From: Rhodocyclaceae bacterium | Lineage (GTDB): Bacteria > Pseudomonadota > Gammaproteobacteria > Burkholderiales > Rhodocyclaceae | Assembly: GCA_023150275.1 (NCBI GenBank) | Contig: JAKLLG010000005.1 | Location: forward strand, 62,001 to 126,000 | Reading direction: 5' to 3' | Length of the DNA stretch: 64,000 nt | Notes under the pieces: model-generated | The model's database searches: none | Seen by the model: only the letters and a program-made list of their open reading frames with translations | What the model was told of the DNA's origin: nothing | Shown here: positions 60,993 to 64,000 of the stretch, in pieces | Numbering within the stretch: position 1 is the stretch's first letter | Layout of the letters: each line of letters begins with the position of its first letter | Made by a program: the position numbers and the translations under genes

Positions 60993-62003
60993 GTGACAAG
61001 TATAAAGCAAAACCCTCGCGCCCGCCGGCTGCCGGACTTCCGCAATCTCGGCGTCATGCTCCGGCTGCTGCTCGGCGTCAATCTGCTGGCGTTAGCGGTG
61101 GCGCTGGTGCTGGCGTCCGACGTGCTTTCCTGGCCGTTGCGCTATGTCGAACTCGCCGTCTGGGTGGAGCCTTTGTTGCTGAGCAGCTTGCTGCTGCTCG
61201 CGATGCTGCGCAATGCGCTATGGCGCATCCCTTATGTGGTGGCGGTGGTGGTGGTGATCGGGCTGGTCGCGCTGCAGGCGGCACTGCTGGCCGATTTCTG
61301 GCGTTTCATGGGCTTCGTCGATGGCGGTTGGTCGTCATTGCTGCGTGCGGCCCTGCTGGCGGCGATGGCGGCTGCGTTGATGCTCGCCTACTTCGACCTG
61401 CGTGCCGACGCGCTCTCACCGGCGGTCACTGAGGCGCGCCTGCAGGCGCTCACCGCGCGCATCCGTCCGCATTTTCTGTTCAACAGCCTGAATGCCGTGC
61501 TTTCGCTGATCCGCGCCGAACCGAAGCGGGCCGAGCACGCGCTGGAGGAACTGGCCGAGCTGTTCCGTGCGCTGATGCGCGACAACCGCGAACTGGTCCC
61601 GATCGCCGACGAGATCGCGCTGTGCCGGCAGTACCTCGATCTGGAGAAGCTGCGCCTCGGCGAGCGGCTGCGCGTGCTCTGGCAGATCGACGATCTTCCC
61701 GGCGAGCTGCTTGTGCCGCCGCTGATGCTGCAACCGCTGCTCGAAAATGCCGTCTATCATGGGGTCGAGCCGGCAACCGAGGCGGGCGAGATCCGCATCG
61801 CCTTCGCGCGTCGCGGCGACGAATTGCAGATCGTGCTCGAAAACCCGGTCGTACCGGGCGGCGCGCACGCTGCCGGCAACCGCATGGCGCTCGGCAACAT
61901 CCGTGAGCGGCTGGCGTTGCACTATGATCTGGAGGCGCGGCTGGAGGCCGGCGAAGCGAATGGAGTCTACAAGGTGACGATGGTGCTGCCATGCCGGAAC
62001 TGA
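60993..62003 (+). CDS. algZ: LytS/AlgZ-type sensor histidine kinase
   Basis: A 336-residue kinase with four hydrophobic segments in residues 22-135 and the His_kinase domain of the LytS/AlgZ class (RIRPHFLFNSLNAVLSLIRAEP with the phospho-His, PPLMLQPLLENAVYHGVEP as N box). It starts at a GTG at 60993; no ATG gives a complete N-terminal TM domain. It overlaps the regulator gene by 13 bp. In Pseudomonas, AlgZ/AlgR controls alginate and twitching; the targets here are unknown. Confidence 0.88.
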   Translation: MTSIKQNPRARRLPDFRNLGVMLRLLLGVNLLALAVALVLASDVLSWPLRYVELAVWVEPLLLSSLLLLAMLRNALWRIPYVVAVVVVIGLVALQAALLADFWRFMGFVDGGWSSLLRAALLAAMAAALMLAYFDLRADALSPAVTEARLQALTARIRPHFLFNSLNAVLSLIRAEPKRAEHALEELAELFRALMRDNRELVPIADEIALCRQYLDLEKLRLGERLRVLWQIDDLPGELLVPPLMLQPLLENAVYHGVEPATEAGEIRIAFARRGDELQIVLENPVVPGGAHAAGNRMALGNIRERLALHYDLEARLEAGEANGVYKVTMVLPCRN

Positions 62004-62752
62004 GAATCCTGATTGTGGACGACGAGGCGCCGGCGCGGGCACGCCTGCGCGAATTGCTCGGCGATATCGCCGGCGAGGTGCCGAACGTCGTTACCGGCGA
62101 GGCCGAAAATGGCGTTGCTGCGATCGCCTGCCTCGCGGAAGCGGCGCCCGATGTGATCCTCTCCGATATCCGCATGCCGAAGATGGACGGTATCGAGCTG
62201 GCACGGCACATCGCGACCCTGCCCAATCCGCCGGCAGTCGTTTTCGCGACTGCCTACGATGCCTACGCCATGCAGGCCTTCGACCTGAATGCCGTCGACT
62301 ACCTGCTGAAACCGGTGCGCGCGGCACGACTTGCCGCGGCACTGGGCAAGGCGCGGCTGCTGCACCCGCCGACGGAAGTGCTCGCCGCACTGCAGCCGGA
62401 AGGGCGCAGCCACCTCTCCTGCCACGAACGCGGCCGCCTGCTGCTGGTGCCGGTCAGCGACATCCTCTACCTGAAGGCGGATCTCAAGTACGTGACCGCG
62501 CGGACCAGGGAGCGCGAGTTCCTGCTCGACGAATCGCTGACGCATCTTGAGGAGGAATTCTCGGTGCGCTTCATCCGCCTGCACCGCAGCGTGCTCGTCG
62601 CGCGCGAGGCGATCGTTGGTTTCGAGCGCAACACGGCCGACGATGCCGAGACGCACTGGCTGGCGCTGGTGCGTGATATCGACGACAGGCTGCCGGTGAG
62701 CCGCCGGCAGTGGCCGCAGGTGAAATCGTATGCGCGGCAGCTCTCCACATGA
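61991..62752 (+). CDS. algR: LytTR-family response regulator AlgR
   Basis: A 253-residue regulator with receiver acidic pair D10/D11, phospho-acceptor D59 (LSDIRMPKMDG), K in YLLKPV and a C-terminal LytTR DNA-binding domain (about residues 150-250, LYLKADLKYVTARTREREFLLDESLTHL). Overlap with algZ and with the next gene (ATGA) makes a three-gene operon. Confidence 0.9.
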   Translation: MPELRILIVDDEAPARARLRELLGDIAGEVPNVVTGEAENGVAAIACLAEAAPDVILSDIRMPKMDGIELARHIATLPNPPAVVFATAYDAYAMQAFDLNAVDYLLKPVRAARLAAALGKARLLHPPTEVLAALQPEGRSHLSCHERGRLLLVPVSDILYLKADLKYVTARTREREFLLDESLTHLEEEFSVRFIRLHRSVLVAREAIVGFERNTADDAETHWLALVRDIDDRLPVSRRQWPQVKSYARQLST

Positions 62753-64000
62753 ACGAACTGGTACGCGCACTGTGGCGTGACGAGACGCCGTACATCCTCG
62801 GGGCGGCCATCGTGCTTGGGGGGTTGCTGTTCCGCTTCCTCGCGGCGGGACGTGTGACGCTGAAGCATTCGCTGCTCTTCTTCGTCGTCTGGCTGCTGGT
62901 CGATGCCGTGGCCGCCGTCTTCGCCGCGCGCGGCGAGGTGACGATTGCCGCCGCCCTGCATCAGGTTGCGTTGTTCGGCCTCGGGCTGGTCATCATCCGG
63001 CTCTCCGGACTGCTCGTTTTTCGCGTGCTGCTGCCGGCGCTACGCGTGCAGACGCCGCGCATCCTTGAAGACATCGTCGTCATCGGCGGCTATGTGCTGT
63101 GGACGATGGTGCGCCTCTCCTATGCGGGGGTCGAACTGTCCAGCCTGGTGGCGACCTCGGCGGTGATCACTGCCGTGCTTGCCTTCGCGATGCAGGACAC
63201 GCTCGGCAACATCCTTGGCGGGCTGGCGCTGCAGCTCGACAATTCGCTGGAGATCGGCGACTGGGTCAAGCTGGATGACCTCTCCGGCAAGGTGGTCGAG
63301 ATCCAGTGGCGCTACACCGCGATCCTCACGCGCAATGGCGAGAAGGTGGTGGTGCCGAACAGTCAGCTGATGAAGGGGCGCTTTTCGGTGATCGCCGACA
63401 AGGATCTTGGCATTGCGGGGTGGCGGCGCTGGATCTGGTTCAACATCGACTACAGCGTCAATCCATCGCTGGTGATCGCCGCGGCCGAGCGCGCCGTGGC
63501 CGATGCCGAGATCGCCAACGTGGCCCGCGATCCGGCACCGTCATGCGTGGCGATGGAGTTCGCGCCAGGGTCGGTACGCTACGCGCTGCGCTATTGGCTG
63601 CTCGAACCGCGCGACGACGATCCCACCGATTCGGCGGTGCGCACTCATCTGCTGGCAACGATCCAACGCAATGGCTGGCGTGTGGCACTGCCGGATCAGG
63701 TGGTGCATCTCGTCCAGGAAGGCGACTCGCACCGTGAAGCCGTCTGGCAGCGCGAACTGCAGCGTCGCATGCGCGCCCTTTCCGGCATCGAGCTGTTCGC
63801 GACGCTCGACGAGAACGAGCGCCAGAAGATGGCCGAGCATCTGGTGCCAGCCCCGTTTGCGAAGGGTGGCGTGATCACGCGCCAGGGGGCCGTTGCGCAC
63901 TGGCTCTACATCATCGTCAGCGGTGAAGCGGATGTCTTGTGGGAGGCCCCCGGCGGCGAACGTCGCCTGCTGACGCATCTGCCGCAGGGCAGTATCTTCG
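62749..64000 (+). CDS. MscS-type mechanosensitive channel with cyclic-nucleotide-binding domain (cut by window edge)
   Basis: A partial protein of at least 417 residues, open at the right edge. About four hydrophobic segments occupy residues 10-145. The MscS pore-lining helix and beta domain follow (AVITAVLAFAMQDTLGNILGGLALQLDNSLEIGDWVKL ... VVVPNSQLMKGRF). From about residue 340 begins a cNMP-binding domain (FATLDENERQKMAEHLVPAPFAKGGVITRQGAVAHWLYIIVSGEADV), which continues past the window. It starts at ATGA overlapping algR. Related MscS-cNMP fusions (SynMscK-like or bCNG channels) are gated or modulated by cyclic nucleotides. Confidence 0.87.
   Translation, partial: MNELVRALWRDETPYILGAAIVLGGLLFRFLAAGRVTLKHSLLFFVVWLLVDAVAAVFAARGEVTIAAALHQVALFGLGLVIIRLSGLLVFRVLLPALRVQTPRILEDIVVIGGYVLWTMVRLSYAGVELSSLVATSAVITAVLAFAMQDTLGNILGGLALQLDNSLEIGDWVKLDDLSGKVVEIQWRYTAILTRNGEKVVVPNSQLMKGRFSVIADKDLGIAGWRRWIWFNIDYSVNPSLVIAAAERAVADAEIANVARDPAPSCVAMEFAPGSVRYALRYWLLEPRDDDPTDSAVRTHLLATIQRNGWRVALPDQVVHLVQEGDSHREAVWQRELQRRMRALSGIELFATLDENERQKMAEHLVPAPFAKGGVITRQGAVAHWLYIIVSGEADVLWEAPGGERRLLTHLPQGSIF

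Overview
The window reads as one bacterial chromosome segment, most likely from a Rhodocyclales-type betaproteobacterium. That placement is an inference from the housekeeping set (hemA-prfA-prmC-grxD, argH-algZ-algR, groESL with a CIRCE element), the three cation/solute symporter operons and the GC-rich codon use. No 16S rRNA is present to confirm it.

Positions 1 to about 26.6 kb form a mobile island of visibly lower GC. At its left edge, tnsB (cut by the window) and tnsA of a Tn7-like transposon run leftward. Next to them is a phage-like divergent regulator pair (a BcepMu gp16-family protein and an XRE repressor) with two palindromic operators. The cargo is a large copper-resistance set: a CopRS-type two-component system, a TolC-family lipoprotein, a two-domain multicopper oxidase, a cupredoxin, a DUF411 protein, CusF, CusCBA, a cytochrome c, CopK and a CzcE-family protein. 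Less expected passengers are a methyltransferase, an HD-GYP phosphodiesterase and a FlgB-like flagellar rod protein with a long extra N-terminus. A decayed IS5-family element separates the cargo from tnsD and tniQ, which end just before the groESL promoter. A repeated operator, WTTAC/TGAC-N6-GTAAT, precedes most of the copper units and has the geometry of CusR/PcoR boxes.

From about 26.8 kb the sequence is core chromosome. groES-groEL is driven by a sigma-32-like promoter that abuts a CIRCE operator. A FitAB/VapBC toxin-antitoxin pair follows. Next is a leftward operon of overlapping genes: a gamma-glutamyl peptidase, a Kef-type antiporter, a GCS2-type glutamate ligase, a serine hydrolase lacking its usual lysine, a small membrane protein and a cytochrome c. 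nhaD comes after it.

Between 36.9 and 49.5 kb there are three operons, each encoding a small membrane subunit plus a sodium/solute symporter, interleaved with two TctD/TctE-type two-component systems. All three symporter promoters carry tandem GTMAG half-sites spaced exactly 11 bp, 10 bp ahead of a -10 box. This points to shared control by OmpR-family regulators, probably the two encoded beside them.

tRNA-Phe (49.57 kb) is followed by a small accessory patch (AbiE toxin-antitoxin, a broken Fic gene, an orphan antitoxin) that ends near a 10-bp copy of the tRNA 3' end. The last 11 kb holds heme, translation-termination and arginine genes, two paralogous Ser/Thr kinases with cyclic-nucleotide-binding domains, the AlgZ/AlgR system and a mechanosensitive channel that also carries a cyclic-nucleotide-binding domain and runs off the right edge.
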